The notes: generated by a model not told the origin, from the letters alone. Shown: positions 32,444-42,389, counted from the stretch's first letter. The stretch: 64,000 bases of DNA from Fictibacillus arsenicus (GCF_001642935.1 NZ_CP016761.1:3658001-3722000); one strand, 5' to 3'. Made by a program: numbers and translations.

Positions 32444-33139
32444 ATGAAGGCGCGTAAATCGTACTTCAACCAAGACGATCAGGAAACGAAAGAAATTTTC
32501 TGGCCGAGTTTTACCGATATGATGGCCATGATGGTGCTCGTGATGGTGTTTATCGCCATACTCGCTTATGTGCAGAGCATCTACAACGCTTATGACCAGG
32601 CGCAGATCAAGCGTGAGCTCGGTCAGGTGGCTGAGGTAAAAAAGCATATTTCTGACCTCATCCAAAAGCAGCTGGAAGAGAATGTCGGAAAAGATAAGAT
32701 TATTCGCGGACCGAATAACACGATATCTGTTGAAGGTAACATTTTATTTGATACCGGAAGTGCGGATATATCTGAAAAAGGAAAGCAGGTTCTCGACCCG
32801 TTAGCCGGTGCGCTCGCCGCGATCATCGAGGAAAAAGACATGAGCCAGTACCTCTACATCATTCTAATAGAAGGCCACACCGACTCTGTCCCTTATGACA
32901 ACTGGTCGCTCTCCACACAGCGTGCGGTTGCGGTCGTCGACTATCTCGGAAAAGCGAACCCAAAACTCGCTAAAAAAGAGTATGCGCAGTACTTGGCAGC
33001 AACAGGGTACAGTGAATATAAGCCGATTGCAGAAGGCAGTTCAGCCGATGCTCTTCAAAAAAACCGCCGCATCTCCTTTCAGATCATTTTGGATGACGAC
33101 AAGTGGCAAAGCAAGCTGAAGGAAATCGTGGAGCAGTAA
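32444..33139 (+). CDS. ZorB/MotB-like protein with OmpA domain
   Basis: A 231-residue protein with one membrane helix (about 22-43) that starts with PSFTDMMAMM; Asp25 there is the likely ion-binding residue. An OmpA-like peptidoglycan-binding domain follows (ILFDTGSADIS, IEGHTDSVPYDNWSLSTQRA, KNRRISFQI). It should be the anchored B subunit of a motor with the preceding gene. The start is ATG 32444. A GTG at 32435 overlaps the upstream stop (GTGA) and is an alternative. Confidence 0.85.
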   Translation: MKARKSYFNQDDQETKEIFWPSFTDMMAMMVLVMVFIAILAYVQSIYNAYDQAQIKRELGQVAEVKKHISDLIQKQLEENVGKDKIIRGPNNTISVEGNILFDTGSADISEKGKQVLDPLAGALAAIIEEKDMSQYLYIILIEGHTDSVPYDNWSLSTQRAVAVVDYLGKANPKLAKKEYAQYLAATGYSEYKPIAEGSSADALQKNRRISFQIILDDDKWQSKLKEIVEQ

Positions 33140-33142
33140 ATA

Positions 33143-33175
33143 CAAAAAGCATCGGTTGCTAAGCCGATGCTTTCT
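33143..33175. terminator. Rho-independent terminator
   Basis: AAAGCATCGG pairs with CCGATGCTTT around TTGCTAAG. It lies between the convergent ZorB-like and AraC genes and probably serves both. Confidence 0.78.
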
Positions 33176-33181
33176 TTATGG

Positions 33182-34051
33182 TTATTTCTTTTTAACCGGT
33201 ATCCAAATCTCACTCCGAAATGTTGGCGAAGTGGTATCTTTATCTGCGTTCCACAAAATCTCAGGTCCTTCCGTCTGTTCATAATTTGACGAAGGAAACC
33301 ACTCAGAGTAAATACGTCCCCACACATTCTGCAGCGTTTCCGGGAACGGCCCAACCGCTTCAAAAACGGCCCAAGTGGAGTCAGCAACCTCGAGCTTCGA
33401 CAAATGATCCGGACATTCCTCCGTTGTCGCTGCACCAATATAATGATCCAGTTCACTGTTCTCAGCAAGTCTCTCCGAAAAATTAGTGGATGCACTGATC
33501 AGCCCTCTTGGCTCGACGTTCGATAAGCTTTTTAACTCGTTGATCAAATCCATATTCAAACTCTGCCACATAGCTGCAATCTCAGGATTTACTCCCTCAT
33601 AGATCAGCGGCACTCTTTTCTTTATCCCCACAATGTGAAATGCATCTTTTTCGAGGATCCGATAGTTCATTTCACTTCCTCCTTTTATTGATAATTGGAA
33701 GGTCATGCGTGGATAAGCTTTTAAAGACTGATCATTTTTCCTGGCTTCGGATGGTGTCACGCCATGCAGCTGCTGAAACGCTTTTGTAAAAGCATCAGGT
33801 GAGCTGTACCCGAATTTTATAGCTACATCAATAATCTTTGCATCACCATGTGCGAGTTCAAAAGCCGCAAGCGTCAGCCTTCGCCGGCGGATATATTCGG
33901 ATAACGGTACACCGGCGAGAAAAGAAAACATCCTCTTAAAGTGGTACTCCGAGCAAAAGGCCCGTTTGGCTACTTCCCTCGTATCAATCTCATACTCTAG
34001 GTTTTCTTCCAAAAACTGAATCGCATCATTCAAACGTTTAAGCGAATCCAC
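33182..34051 (-). CDS. AraC-family regulator with GyrI-like effector domain
   Basis: A 289-residue protein. The first about 105 residues hold two AraC helix-turn-helix motifs ([22 protein letters not shown] and [30 protein letters not shown]). Residues about 130-289 form a GyrI-like small-molecule binding domain ([14 protein letters not shown]). This plan is shared by Rob/SoxS-type and multidrug-responsive activators. The start is GTG 34051 after AAAGGAGGGTTTAGAT. The gene downstream on the same strand is the ZorAB end; the drug exporter lies upstream. Confidence 0.9.
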   Translation of the reverse strand: MDSLKRLNDAIQFLEENLEYEIDTREVAKRAFCSEYHFKRMFSFLAGVPLSEYIRRRRLTLAAFELAHGDAKIIDVAIKFGYSSPDAFTKAFQQLHGVTPSEARKNDQSLKAYPRMTFQLSIKGGSEMNYRILEKDAFHIVGIKKRVPLIYEGVNPEIAAMWQSLNMDLINELKSLSNVEPRGLISASTNFSERLAENSELDHYIGAATTEECPDHLSKLEVADSTWAVFEAVGPFPETLQNVWGRIYSEWFPSSNYEQTEGPEILWNADKDTTSPTFRSEIWIPVKKK

Positions 34052-34179
34052 ATCTAAACCCTCCTTTCACCAATAAGGATAGCTGGAGATCTTACTAACC
34101 ACCCAACAATCTATGTATCCATTCTAACGGATTTTCTTACATCAAGAAAAAGAAAGATGACGCGCCATGCTTTTTTCCA

Positions 34180-34217
34180 CAAAAAAAACAACCGCTGCTA
34201 CGGGCAACGGTTGTTCA
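34180..34217 (-). terminator. Rho-independent terminator
   Basis: On the minus strand, AACAACCG pairs with CGGTTGTT and an eight-base T-run follows. It is about 60 bases past the stop of the exporter gene at 34278. Confidence 0.82.
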
Positions 34218-34277
34218 AAAGTTACTATATAAAAGGGGGGGTAGTACTACTATTCCCAACTCACATTTTTTTATTCA

Positions 34278-35240
34278 TCATTTTGCAAGATTGATAGATT
34301 TTTTTTGAACAACTTCTGTTTTTCCGTAATAACTGTGTAAAAACATGCCGAGCATGATAACGAGAACTCCAAATAATGACAGCATCGTTGGTGTGGCGAT
34401 CGATAACAGCCACATTTCGCCTGCCAGTACGAAAATAATTTCAGCTGATTGCGTCGCTTCGACACCTGCTAGTTTCACAGGGTTGTTCGAGCAAAGGTCA
34501 GTTGCCTGGAAAAACAGCACGGTTGCGATGACGCCAGAAGAGATGGCGACTAAAAAGGTTTGCCAAAGCTGGTCTGTTGTCGGTGCCCCGCCTTGAAACC
34601 AGCCAACTACAGCTAAAACAATCCACCATGGGAGCGATGCGATGGTCATACCAAAAGCCCGCTGAAACGCATCAAGCCGCTTGTTCGTAACGATCATCAT
34701 CTTTCGGTTACCGAGCGGATAGGCAATTGCCGCAATGAGAACCGGCAGAACAACATGCAGCCAAGCCGCTCCGTTCACCCCATCCGCTTCCTGAATTTGA
34801 ACAAGCCCGACACCTGCTAATATGAGGACAGAAAAGCCCAGACCTTTAAACGGAATTTTTTGCCGAGATCCTTTGTTTTTTCCTTCTCCTTCATAAAAAA
34901 ACGGAACGAGCAGAGATCCAGCTACAATCGTAATCTGCCAAGTTGCAGCGACGAGCCATGCTTCTCCAAATCCTGCTGCATAAGTGATCGGTGCGTAAAA
35001 CAGAACGAATCCGACCGAACTCCACAAAAACCAAGTTCCAAAACGTGCTTTCAGCTCTTGAAAAACCGGCTTTACGTTTCCTCGCATCCAAACGATGATC
35101 CACAATAACGGAACCATGTAAAAAAAGCGAAGCGATGCACTCCAGTGCCAGCTTCCGCCGCTCAAGTCCATCGACCGGTTCAATATAAATGTGACGCCAA
35201 AGAAAAAGGCGGCAGCAATACCCAACAATATCGGTTTCAT
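34278..35240 (-). CDS. Multidrug resistance efflux transporter (DMT superfamily)
   Basis: A 320-residue protein with about ten helices, of the EmrE-like multidrug family within the drug/metabolite transporter group: FFFGVTFILNRSMDLSGGSWHWSASLRFF and LAGVEATQSAEIIFVLAGEM. The charged loop GEGKNKGSRQK divides the two halves. It should export drugs or metabolites by proton antiport. It is a single gene, perhaps controlled by the nearby AraC regulator, which is an inference. Confidence 0.85.
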   Translation of the reverse strand: MKPILLGIAAAFFFGVTFILNRSMDLSGGSWHWSASLRFFYMVPLLWIIVWMRGNVKPVFQELKARFGTWFLWSSVGFVLFYAPITYAAGFGEAWLVAATWQITIVAGSLLVPFFYEGEGKNKGSRQKIPFKGLGFSVLILAGVGLVQIQEADGVNGAAWLHVVLPVLIAAIAYPLGNRKMMIVTNKRLDAFQRAFGMTIASLPWWIVLAVVGWFQGGAPTTDQLWQTFLVAISSGVIATVLFFQATDLCSNNPVKLAGVEATQSAEIIFVLAGEMWLLSIATPTMLSLFGVLVIMLGMFLHSYYGKTEVVQKKSINLAK

Positions 35241-35361
35241 CTTAATGACCCCCGCTTCACTAAAAAGTATTCATTTGTTTTGTCCAGAATGCCTGTTACA
35301 TAATATTGAAACAATTCTATCACAAGGAAGTTAGGAAAAACTGTTTCAAAGTTTTATAAAC

Positions 35362-35400
35362 ACAAAAAAACGCCTGGAATTTTTTATCCAAACGCTTTAC
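35362..35400 (-). terminator. Rho-independent terminator
   Basis: On the minus strand, GCGTTTGGA pairs with TCCAGGCGT (some G-U) and is followed by TTTTTTT. It ends the metalloprotease gene at 35406. Confidence 0.65.
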
Positions 35401-35405
35401 TTCTT

Positions 35406-35885
35406 TTATCCCAGGGGATTCTTCTCTATAGTTCTTTGTTTCATTACATCCCAGGCCGCTTTTCCGTCTGTTGGATATCCGTTGTGATTGATTGGAATCA
35501 AGGAAAAGAACACGAAATAGAAGGAAAAATACACAAATTGATAGGTGAAGATGCCAGCTTTTATGAATTCCATATGAATGAGCCCATTAACGATCAGCAT
35601 ACTTAAAATAGTAAAAAGGGGACCACCGAGATAAACCGCAACTAAATGCCTTCTTGTATGGTTCTTCAGATTTTCATATTCACACCAGCCATCCCAAAAG
35701 TATAACTTTCGGATATGACATGGACCGATTTTAAACAGGCTGTTGCCGCTTCCTATATGGATGCGTACTTTTCCTCCCGTTACTTTTCCGAAAAAGAGAT
35801 GACCTGCTTCGTGTATGAAGGTTACGATCGGTAATACAAGAAAAAATGAAAAGAAAAACTTCCACATATCCTCAAACCCAAACAT
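35406..35885 (-). CDS. Membrane M50-like metalloprotease
   Basis: A 159-residue protein with four to five helices. It has the zinc motif HEAGHLFFG near residue 25 and a second acidic motif NGYPTDGKAAWDV near the end. This is the layout of small site-2-protease-like membrane peptidases, though the second motif is not the classic LDG form. ATG 35885 has AGGAGGG at good spacing and is preferred to ATG 35891. Substrate unknown. Confidence 0.75.
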   Translation of the reverse strand: MFGFEDMWKFFFSFFLVLPIVTFIHEAGHLFFGKVTGGKVRIHIGSGNSLFKIGPCHIRKLYFWDGWCEYENLKNHTRRHLVAVYLGGPLFTILSMLIVNGLIHMEFIKAGIFTYQFVYFSFYFVFFSLIPINHNGYPTDGKAAWDVMKQRTIEKNPLG

Positions 35886-36034
35886 GTACATCCCTCCTAT
35901 TCCCTAGAATTTTCAATAGTTAGGTATACTGTTACCTATATGCCATCCTCTCACACTAGGCTTTTGACCTGATTTTTTAACAGAAAAAGCAGGAGGAGGA
36001 TTAAATTACCACCGCGAGCTGAATCCTTCATTAT

Positions 36035-36073
36035 AAACGAAAAAGACGAAACCTACATCCAGGTTCCGCCTTC
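36035..36073 (-). terminator. Rho-independent terminator
   Basis: On the minus strand, GCGGAACC pairs with GGTTTCGT around TGGATGTA and is followed by TTTTT. It closes the long dpp-ggt-chr gene cluster. Confidence 0.65.
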
Positions 36074-36075
36074 CA

Positions 36076-36606
36076 TCAAGCTAAAAATACTGCTCCATAT
36101 CCAAGTGATCCAATAATAACAAACACGGGAGAAACTTTAACCTTCTCCATCAATAAAAAGCTTGCTCCAGCCAAGAATAGTGTATGCATCCAGCCCACAC
36201 CAGTAAATGATTCGAAAAAGAATTGATACGCCATGATTCCGAGCAATACAGCGATTGTTGGTTTCACATATGCACTCATATTCTTTACTCTTGGGGAATC
36301 TTTGAATTTATAAACGAGTCCGAGAAAGGCTACCATCAATAAGAGTGAAGGGGCAACTGTTGCAAAAACGCCTACAAGTGCTCCAAGCCATCCGCCTTCC
36401 TGAAACCCGATGTAGCCTGCCATTTTTGTTGCGATCGGTCCTGGAAGCGCGTTACCAAGTGCCAATACTTCTGTAAATTCGGTTACGGAAAGCCACTCGT
36501 ATCGGTCAACCACTTCATTCTCAATCAAAGGAATGGAAGCAGGACCGCCGCCATACCCTAAAATACCTGGTATAAAAAACGCGAGGAAGATGTGCCAAAA
36601 TGTCAT
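36076..36606 (-). CDS. ywrA: Chromate transporter subunit (short CHR family, YwrA-like)
   Basis: A 176-residue half-size CHR protein with five to six helices and motifs GYGGGPASIPLIENEVV and LALGNALPGPIATKMAGYIG. Half-size CHR proteins work as pairs and export chromate. It overlaps the other half by ATGA. In B. subtilis the pair is ywrA-ywrB (chr3C-chr3N), next to a gamma-glutamyltransferase gene as here. The two halves are clear paralogues. The symbol is by synteny. Confidence 0.88.
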   Translation of the reverse strand: MTFWHIFLAFFIPGILGYGGGPASIPLIENEVVDRYEWLSVTEFTEVLALGNALPGPIATKMAGYIGFQEGGWLGALVGVFATVAPSLLLMVAFLGLVYKFKDSPRVKNMSAYVKPTIAVLLGIMAYQFFFESFTGVGWMHTLFLAGASFLLMEKVKVSPVFVIIGSLGYGAVFLA

Positions 36607-37184
36607 CCTGTTTTTTCTCCTTCCCGCAAACGTACGACGTTTTCCTTCTTTTCTTTCACTGGACCAAAAAGGGCATAAGCGAGTAACAGTCCAATTACGA
36701 TGCCTGGATGTACGCCAAGAAACTGCAAAAGCAAGACTCCCGCAAATATGTGAATCAAGCTGATCTTGAGGCCAAGGCTCTTTTTCGAAGCATCAACGAA
36801 CTGCCAAGTTAAAACGGCCAGCATGACAGCAACTACCGGTATAACCCCTTTTGTCATCCCTTGAACCCATGGCTGGTCTTTATAATCTCTTAAAGATGTC
36901 AACAATAGGATCATGAGAATAATCGTTGGGAGCATGGTAGCCAGGAGTGCGATGATGAGGCCGAGAAATCCGGCGACACGGTATCCGATATAGCCTGCCA
37001 TTTTGGTGGCGATCGGTCCTGGCAGCGTGTTTCCGAGCGCTAACACATCTCCGAACTCTTCATCGTTCATCCATTTGTATTTTCCGACCACTTCTTTATG
37101 GACTAAGGGAATAGAAGAAGGTCCTCCCCCGTATCCAAGCATTCCTGACCGGAAAAAGGCGAGGAACAAATTAAGGTAGGTCAT
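36603..37184 (-). CDS. ywrB: Chromate transporter subunit (short CHR family, YwrB-like)
   Basis: A 193-residue partner of the preceding CHR protein, with GYGGGPSSIPLVHKEVV and LALGNTLPGPIATKMAGYIG. It has a short lysine/glutamate-rich tail. ATG 37184 follows AAAGGACTTGATAAC, and the gene starts 42 bases after the gamma-glutamyltransferase stop, so it is probably in the same transcript. The two proteins likely form a hetero-oligomer in the membrane. Confidence 0.88.
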   Translation of the reverse strand: MTYLNLFLAFFRSGMLGYGGGPSSIPLVHKEVVGKYKWMNDEEFGDVLALGNTLPGPIATKMAGYIGYRVAGFLGLIIALLATMLPTIILMILLLTSLRDYKDQPWVQGMTKGVIPVVAVMLAVLTWQFVDASKKSLGLKISLIHIFAGVLLLQFLGVHPGIVIGLLLAYALFGPVKEKKENVVRLREGEKTG

Positions 37185-37226
37185 GTTATCAAGTCCTTTA
37201 TTCTAGGTTGGTTTTGGTTCGTCTTT

Positions 37227-38879
37227 TTACCAGGCAGCAATAGAGCCATCTGTTCTTCCTTCCGTACCTCCTGCGAGAACGCCCGTTTCTGGATCTCTCC
37301 ATATGATCTGGCCGCGGCCGAAGTTCCCCGAATCCATCGCAACCTGTACTTCGTGTCCCCTTCTTGCCAATTCGTCTGCAATATGAGCAGGCAATGAACG
37401 TTCAACTAGTACTTTTTTATCCTCCATCCACTGCCAGCGAGGTGCATCCAGTGAGGCTTGAGGGTTTAAATGAAAATCTACTGTGTTCATCACCACTTGT
37501 ACGTGGCCTTGAGGCTGCATATATCCGCCCATCACACCAAACGGACCGACCGCTTCCCCATTTTTCGTTAAAAATCCTGGGATGATCGTATGATACGTTT
37601 TTTTACCAGGTTCCAGTGCGTTATCGTGGTCAGGGTCTAATGAAAAATCGTGGCCTCTGTTCTGCAGCCCGATCCCTGTTCCAGGAACAACAACCCCTGA
37701 TCCGAAGCCCATATAATTGCTTTGGATAAACGAGACCATGTTTCCATCGTCATCTGCTGTTGCTAAATAGACCGTTCCACCGCTTGGCGGAATGCCTGGT
37801 TCCGGCTGAAGGGCTTCAGCCCCGATCAGCTCGCGTCTCACTGCCGCATACTCCTCAGACAATAACCCTTCAACAGAGACGCTCATTCTTGATCGATCAG
37901 TTACATATTTTTTAGCATCCGCAAAGCCGAGTTTAATGGCTTCAATTTGTTTATGGTACGTTTCGGCTGATTCTTTTTCTGTAATATCAAAGCCTTTTAA
38001 CGTATTCAATGCCATGAGTGCAACGATTCCTTGCCCGTTTGGCGGAATCTCCCACACATCATATCCTCTATAGTTCACTTTGATGGGATCTACCCACTCT
38101 GGATAAAATGAAGCTAGATCTTCACTTCGCAGAAATCCGCCTTGGACTTCAGAAGCTTCGGCAATCTTTTGTGCAAGTGCTCCTCTATAAAATGATTCGC
38201 CGTTTGTTTTTGCGATCTCCCGCAAAGTCTGTGCATGGTCTGGCGAACGCCAAATCTCACCCACTTCAGGAGCACGACCGTCTGGAGCAAAGGTTTTGAA
38301 CCAGCTCTCAAACGCTTCACCTTTCAATTCCCGTTTGTACGTTTCATAAGCTCGTTTCCAGTACTTTCCGAGAATCGGTGTAAGCGGGTAGCCTTCTTCA
38401 GCATACGAAATAGCTGGTTCGAGAACTTCTTTTAATGAAAGTTTTCCGAATCGGCTGGAGAGTTCTGCCCATGCTGCCGGTGCGCCAGGAACTGTAACAG
38501 GAAGCCAGCCAAACTTTGGCATCGCGTCAAACCCAGCCTTCTTCACTTCTTCGATGGATATACCTCTTGGCGCGGGGCCGCTTGAATTCAAGCCATGCAG
38601 TTCACCGTTCACCCAGACGAGTGCAAAAGCATCTCCCCCGATTCCGTTTGAGGTCGGTTCTACAACAGTGAGACAAGCCGCTGTGGCGATCGCTGCATCA
38701 ACCGCGTTTCCGCCCTTTTTTAAAATATCAAGACCTGCTTGTGCCGCTAGCGGCTGGCTCGTTGCGACCATGCCTTTTTTGGCGTAAACGGTCATCCTCT
38801 GAGAAGAATAAGGGTTGTTCAATGCATTGTACGTCAGGTTTTGTTTTTTATGCGGTAATGTTTGATTCGTCTGATTCAT
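37227..38879 (-). CDS. ywrD: Gamma-glutamyltransferase family protein (YwrD-like)
   Basis: A 550-residue Ntn-hydrolase of the gamma-glutamyltransferase family. N-terminal half: GMVATSQPLAAQAGLDILKKGGNAVDAA. The self-processing threonine is probably in SGGTVYLATADDDGN, and the small-subunit block includes SFIQSNYMGFGSG and GVMGGYMQPQGHVQ. There is no signal peptide, so it should act in the cytoplasm. It lies 5 nt after the dipeptide importer genes, which suggests it splits imported gamma-glutamyl peptides. Similar to B. subtilis YwrD in order and length. Confidence 0.88.
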   Translation of the reverse strand: MNQTNQTLPHKKQNLTYNALNNPYSSQRMTVYAKKGMVATSQPLAAQAGLDILKKGGNAVDAAIATAACLTVVEPTSNGIGGDAFALVWVNGELHGLNSSGPAPRGISIEEVKKAGFDAMPKFGWLPVTVPGAPAAWAELSSRFGKLSLKEVLEPAISYAEEGYPLTPILGKYWKRAYETYKRELKGEAFESWFKTFAPDGRAPEVGEIWRSPDHAQTLREIAKTNGESFYRGALAQKIAEASEVQGGFLRSEDLASFYPEWVDPIKVNYRGYDVWEIPPNGQGIVALMALNTLKGFDITEKESAETYHKQIEAIKLGFADAKKYVTDRSRMSVSVEGLLSEEYAAVRRELIGAEALQPEPGIPPSGGTVYLATADDDGNMVSFIQSNYMGFGSGVVVPGTGIGLQNRGHDFSLDPDHDNALEPGKKTYHTIIPGFLTKNGEAVGPFGVMGGYMQPQGHVQVVMNTVDFHLNPQASLDAPRWQWMEDKKVLVERSLPAHIADELARRGHEVQVAMDSGNFGRGQIIWRDPETGVLAGGTEGRTDGSIAAW

Positions 38880-38884
38880 CTACT

Positions 38885-39859
38885 TCACCTCTCATGACAG
38901 GCGATAAAATGGCCGTCATCAATTTGACGCCACGCCGGTTTTTCTGTTGCGCAATGATCTTTTGCGATAGGACAACGGGTATGAAACGGACAGCCAGTCG
39001 GCGGATTGGAAGGACTCGGCAGATCGCCGGTTAAACGGATCCGTTCTCTTTTTCGCCCGACAGCTGGTCTTGGAATAGCAGACAATAAAGCCTCTGTATA
39101 GGGATGTGTCGGATTTTCATATAGCTTCTCTACAGGCGCGAGTTCGACCATCTGTCCTAAATACATGACGAGCACCCGGTTACAAAGGTGACGAACGACT
39201 CCCAGGTCATGTGAAACGAACAAATACGTCAATGCGTGCTTTTCCTGCAGATCTTTTAATAGTTTAATAACTTGGGCCTGTACAGAAACATCGAGTGCGG
39301 AAACCGGTTCATCACATACGATAAAAGAAGGATTGATGGAGATCGCACGGGCGATGCCGATGCGCTGACGCTGACCGCCGCTGAATTCATGCGGATAACG
39401 CTCATAATGATCTTCTTTTAAACCGACTTCGTTTAAAAGCTTGACCACTTTTTCTCTTCTTTCCCGTGCCGGAAGATCTGTATGAATAATAAGTGCTTCC
39501 TCTAGAGCATCGCCAATGCGCTGTTTTGGGTTAAGAGAAGCGTACGGATCCTGAAAGATCATCTGCATCTCTTTTTTGAACGGCTTTAACTGGCGTGCTG
39601 AGTACTTACTGATGTTATTCCCGTTAAAGACAAGTTCTCCTTCTGTCAGAGATTCAAGTCCGAGGATCGTTCGCCCTAATGTTGATTTTCCGCAGCCAGA
39701 CTCACCAACGACACCCAATGTTTCCCCTTTATAAATATCCAAGGTAATACCATCGACTGCCTTTACATGGCTTTTTACCCGCTGAAGCAGACCGCCTTTA
39801 ATGGGAAAGTGCTTCTTTACATTTTTTACGCTATAAAGAACTTGCTCGTCTACCGCCAT
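38885..39859 (-). CDS. dppF: Dipeptide/oligopeptide ABC importer ATPase (DppF/OppF-like)
   Basis: A 324-residue ABC ATPase with Walker [10 protein letters not shown], signature FSGGQRQRIGIARA, Walker B FIVCDEP and the C-terminal oligopeptide domain (SNPPTGCPFHTRCP). The cysteine pattern at the end is typical of OppD/F and DppD/F pairs. It overlaps the preceding ATPase by 29 nt. It works with the second ATPase to power peptide import. Confidence 0.92.
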   Translation of the reverse strand: MAVDEQVLYSVKNVKKHFPIKGGLLQRVKSHVKAVDGITLDIYKGETLGVVGESGCGKSTLGRTILGLESLTEGELVFNGNNISKYSARQLKPFKKEMQMIFQDPYASLNPKQRIGDALEEALIIHTDLPARERREKVVKLLNEVGLKEDHYERYPHEFSGGQRQRIGIARAISINPSFIVCDEPVSALDVSVQAQVIKLLKDLQEKHALTYLFVSHDLGVVRHLCNRVLVMYLGQMVELAPVEKLYENPTHPYTEALLSAIPRPAVGRKRERIRLTGDLPSPSNPPTGCPFHTRCPIAKDHCATEKPAWRQIDDGHFIACHER

Positions 39860-40835
39860 TCTGCCCTACCTCCTCTTGCAGCCAGCATCGTACGTTCTGT
39901 TTATCTGTTACCGAAAAAGTCTTTGGTGATTCACTGAAACATTTTTCAAAAGCATAAGGACAACGCGGATGAAAACGGCACCCGCTGATCTTTTCATTTA
40001 ACATTGGCATCGACCCCGCTATCGGTTTCAATTCAAAATCAGGATCATCTACATTTGGCACAGAGGACAAGAGTCCTTTTGTGTATGGATGCTGCGGGTT
40101 TTCAAAAATTTCTTCTACCCGTCCTTCTTCTATCACTTCTCCTGCATACATAACGATGACACGGTCAGCGATCTCAGCCACAACACCCATGTCATGCGTG
40201 ATCATGATCATGCTCATGTCTAATTGTTCTTTTAGATCGTTCAGCAAATCAATGATCTGCGCCTGTATTGTTACATCCAACGCGGTAGTCGGCTCATCTG
40301 CAATCAGCAAGGACGGATTACAGGATAAGGCGATCGCGATCATCACCCGTTGTCTCATCCCCCCGCTTAATTCATGCGGAAATTGGTTCATCCGTTCTGC
40401 TGGAGACGGAATTCCTACCATCTTCAAAAGCTCGATACCTCTTGCATGGGCTTGTTTCTTTGATAGTTTCTGATGGATCATCAATGGTTCACGAATTTGA
40501 AAGCCAACTGTAAATACAGGGTTTAAAGCTGTCATCGGTTCCTGAAAAATCATAGAAACATCGTTTCCGCGCAGCTTCTGCATTTCTTTTGGAGACATCG
40601 AAGCCAAGTTCTGATTATTAAACGATATGGACCCATCTGTTATTTTTCCGTTTGAAGGAAGAAGCCCCATGATGGAAAGGGCTGTGATACTTTTACCACA
40701 GCCTGATTCTCCAACGATGCAGAGCGTTTCTCCTTTTTTTACTGAAAAAGAGGCGCCGCGGACAGCTGGTAAAAGACCGTCCGCAGACTTAAACTTTGTT
40801 ACTAGATTTGTCACTTCTAACACAGTATCTTTCAT
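39831..40835 (-). CDS. dppD: Dipeptide/oligopeptide ABC importer ATPase (DppD/OppD-like)
   Basis: A 334-residue ABC ATPase with Walker [10 protein letters not shown], signature [15 protein letters not shown], Walker B LLIADEPT and the C-terminal [16 protein letters not shown] domain with cysteines. It is the first of the two ATPases, just after the binding-protein gene. A normal-length family member. Confidence 0.92.
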   Translation of the reverse strand: MKDTVLEVTNLVTKFKSADGLLPAVRGASFSVKKGETLCIVGESGCGKSITALSIMGLLPSNGKITDGSISFNNQNLASMSPKEMQKLRGNDVSMIFQEPMTALNPVFTVGFQIREPLMIHQKLSKKQAHARGIELLKMVGIPSPAERMNQFPHELSGGMRQRVMIAIALSCNPSLLIADEPTTALDVTIQAQIIDLLNDLKEQLDMSMIMITHDMGVVAEIADRVIVMYAGEVIEEGRVEEIFENPQHPYTKGLLSSVPNVDDPDFELKPIAGSMPMLNEKISGCRFHPRCPYAFEKCFSESPKTFSVTDKQNVRCWLQEEVGQNGGRRASSL

Positions 40836-40843
40836 CGTTATCC

Positions 40844-42373
40844 CTACTCTCTATGAACGCTGTATAGTGACCACTGTCCTGTAGGTTCCATCTTAAAGCC
40901 TTTAACTGATTTATCGTAAGCAGCTGATGCGATCCCATGATAGATCGGCAGTACCGGCAGCTGTGTCATTACGTATTCGTCCGCTTTTGTTAAAATTTCC
41001 TGACGCTGTTCCTGATCAACAACAGAACGTGATTGTTCGATCAGCTTGTCGAGTTCAGCATCTTTATAACGGCTTAAGTTTGTTGCATCAATGTTTGCTG
41101 AATGCAGACGCGGGAACAATAGTTCACTTCCGTCACCTGTTACATTCGACCAGCCGGCAATCGTGATATCAAAGTCACCTGTCTTGGATACATCGAGATA
41201 TGTACCCCATTCAAGTGTTTCGATCTTGGCTGGAATACCGACTTCTTTTAATTGAGCTTGAATGACTTCTGCCATGTTCATGTATGATGCTGTGTTCGCC
41301 ACAAGCATCTTGACTTCTTTTTTATCAAACCCGCTCGCTTTAACGAGTTCTTTTGCTTTTTCTTGGTCAAACTTAGGTCCTTTATCGTCTTTCGGATGTC
41401 CGAACACTTCTGGACCGATGAATGAGTTAGAGTAGACGCCCAGCCCGTTCAGTTTTTTCAGATAGCCTTCACGGTTGATCGCCTGAGATACAGCCTGTCT
41501 GAATTTCAGATCGTTCATCGGCGCTTTTTCCATGTTGAAGGCTAAGTAATAAACCGGTGTTCCATCTACTTTTTGTGTTTCCACGTTCTTGATTTTTTCC
41601 AGGCGCGGCATAAGTTCAGGTGCTAACGCGTCAATCAGCTGAACCTTTCCTGTCTGCAGCATAGAGATGGCAGTTGATACCTCTGGAACAACCGTAAACG
41701 TAATCTTCTCCAGCTTAGCTGGCTTTTGCCAGTAATCTTCATTCTTCACAAGTACAATGTCATCACCGTTTACTTTTTCAGAGAACTTGAACGGTCCTGT
41801 TCCAACAGGGTCTTTCATAAGATCTTGTTTTTTGTCAGCTGTCGGTGAAACGATGGCTGCATTTGAATGTGTTAGAGCAGCAAGCATCGGACCGTACGGC
41901 TTTTCTGTTTTTAAAACGACTGTGTGCTCGTCCTGAACTTCGATAGATGAAACAGGTGCTAAAAGAGAGGCACGCGGTGCAGCAGTTGCTGGATCTTTTA
42001 GCTTATCGAATGTGTATTTCACCGATTCTGCATTAAAAGGTGTTCCATCATGGAACTTGATGTCTTTCTTTAGCTTGATCACCCACGTATTCTCATCAGG
42101 ATTTTCATAAGATTCTGCAAGGTGAGGAACAATTTCCCCTTTGTTGTCGCGGACAAATAGCGTTTCATAGATTTGCTCGATAACAGTAGAGGATACAGAA
42201 TCGTTTGTGAGAATTGGAGAAAGTCCTACAACTTTCGAGGTTGTTGCATAGGTTAGCTCTTGTTTAGCATCACCAGCACTTCCGCCTGATGAAGAACTGC
42301 TGCTGCAACCCGTTAAAGCCAAAGACAATACAAAAAGAACCGTTAACAAACTAGTAAACCACTTTTTTCCCAT
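40844..42373 (-). CDS. Peptide ABC importer substrate-binding lipoprotein
   Basis: A 509-residue SBP_bac_5 protein. A lipoprotein signal with lipobox ALTGC (Cys at about 23) is followed by a serine-rich linker. Family motifs include YETLFVRDNKGEIVPHLAESYE, FHDGTPFNAESVKYTFDKL and SQAINREGYLKKL. It should bind di- or oligopeptides, or perhaps glutathione-type peptides given the adjacent gamma-glutamyltransferase. The ligand is not proven. Confidence 0.92.
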   Translation of the reverse strand: MGKKWFTSLLTVLFVLSLALTGCSSSSSSGGSAGDAKQELTYATTSKVVGLSPILTNDSVSSTVIEQIYETLFVRDNKGEIVPHLAESYENPDENTWVIKLKKDIKFHDGTPFNAESVKYTFDKLKDPATAAPRASLLAPVSSIEVQDEHTVVLKTEKPYGPMLAALTHSNAAIVSPTADKKQDLMKDPVGTGPFKFSEKVNGDDIVLVKNEDYWQKPAKLEKITFTVVPEVSTAISMLQTGKVQLIDALAPELMPRLEKIKNVETQKVDGTPVYYLAFNMEKAPMNDLKFRQAVSQAINREGYLKKLNGLGVYSNSFIGPEVFGHPKDDKGPKFDQEKAKELVKASGFDKKEVKMLVANTASYMNMAEVIQAQLKEVGIPAKIETLEWGTYLDVSKTGDFDITIAGWSNVTGDGSELLFPRLHSANIDATNLSRYKDAELDKLIEQSRSVVDQEQRQEILTKADEYVMTQLPVLPIYHGIASAAYDKSVKGFKMEPTGQWSLYSVHRE

Positions 42374-42389
42374 TTGTAATCTCCCCCTT

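Noticed and set aside
30819-33139. A complete Zorya defence system
   Set aside because: Only ZorA- and ZorB-like genes are present. No ZorC, ZorD, ZorE or other nuclease or helicase gene is adjacent, so defence is not claimed.
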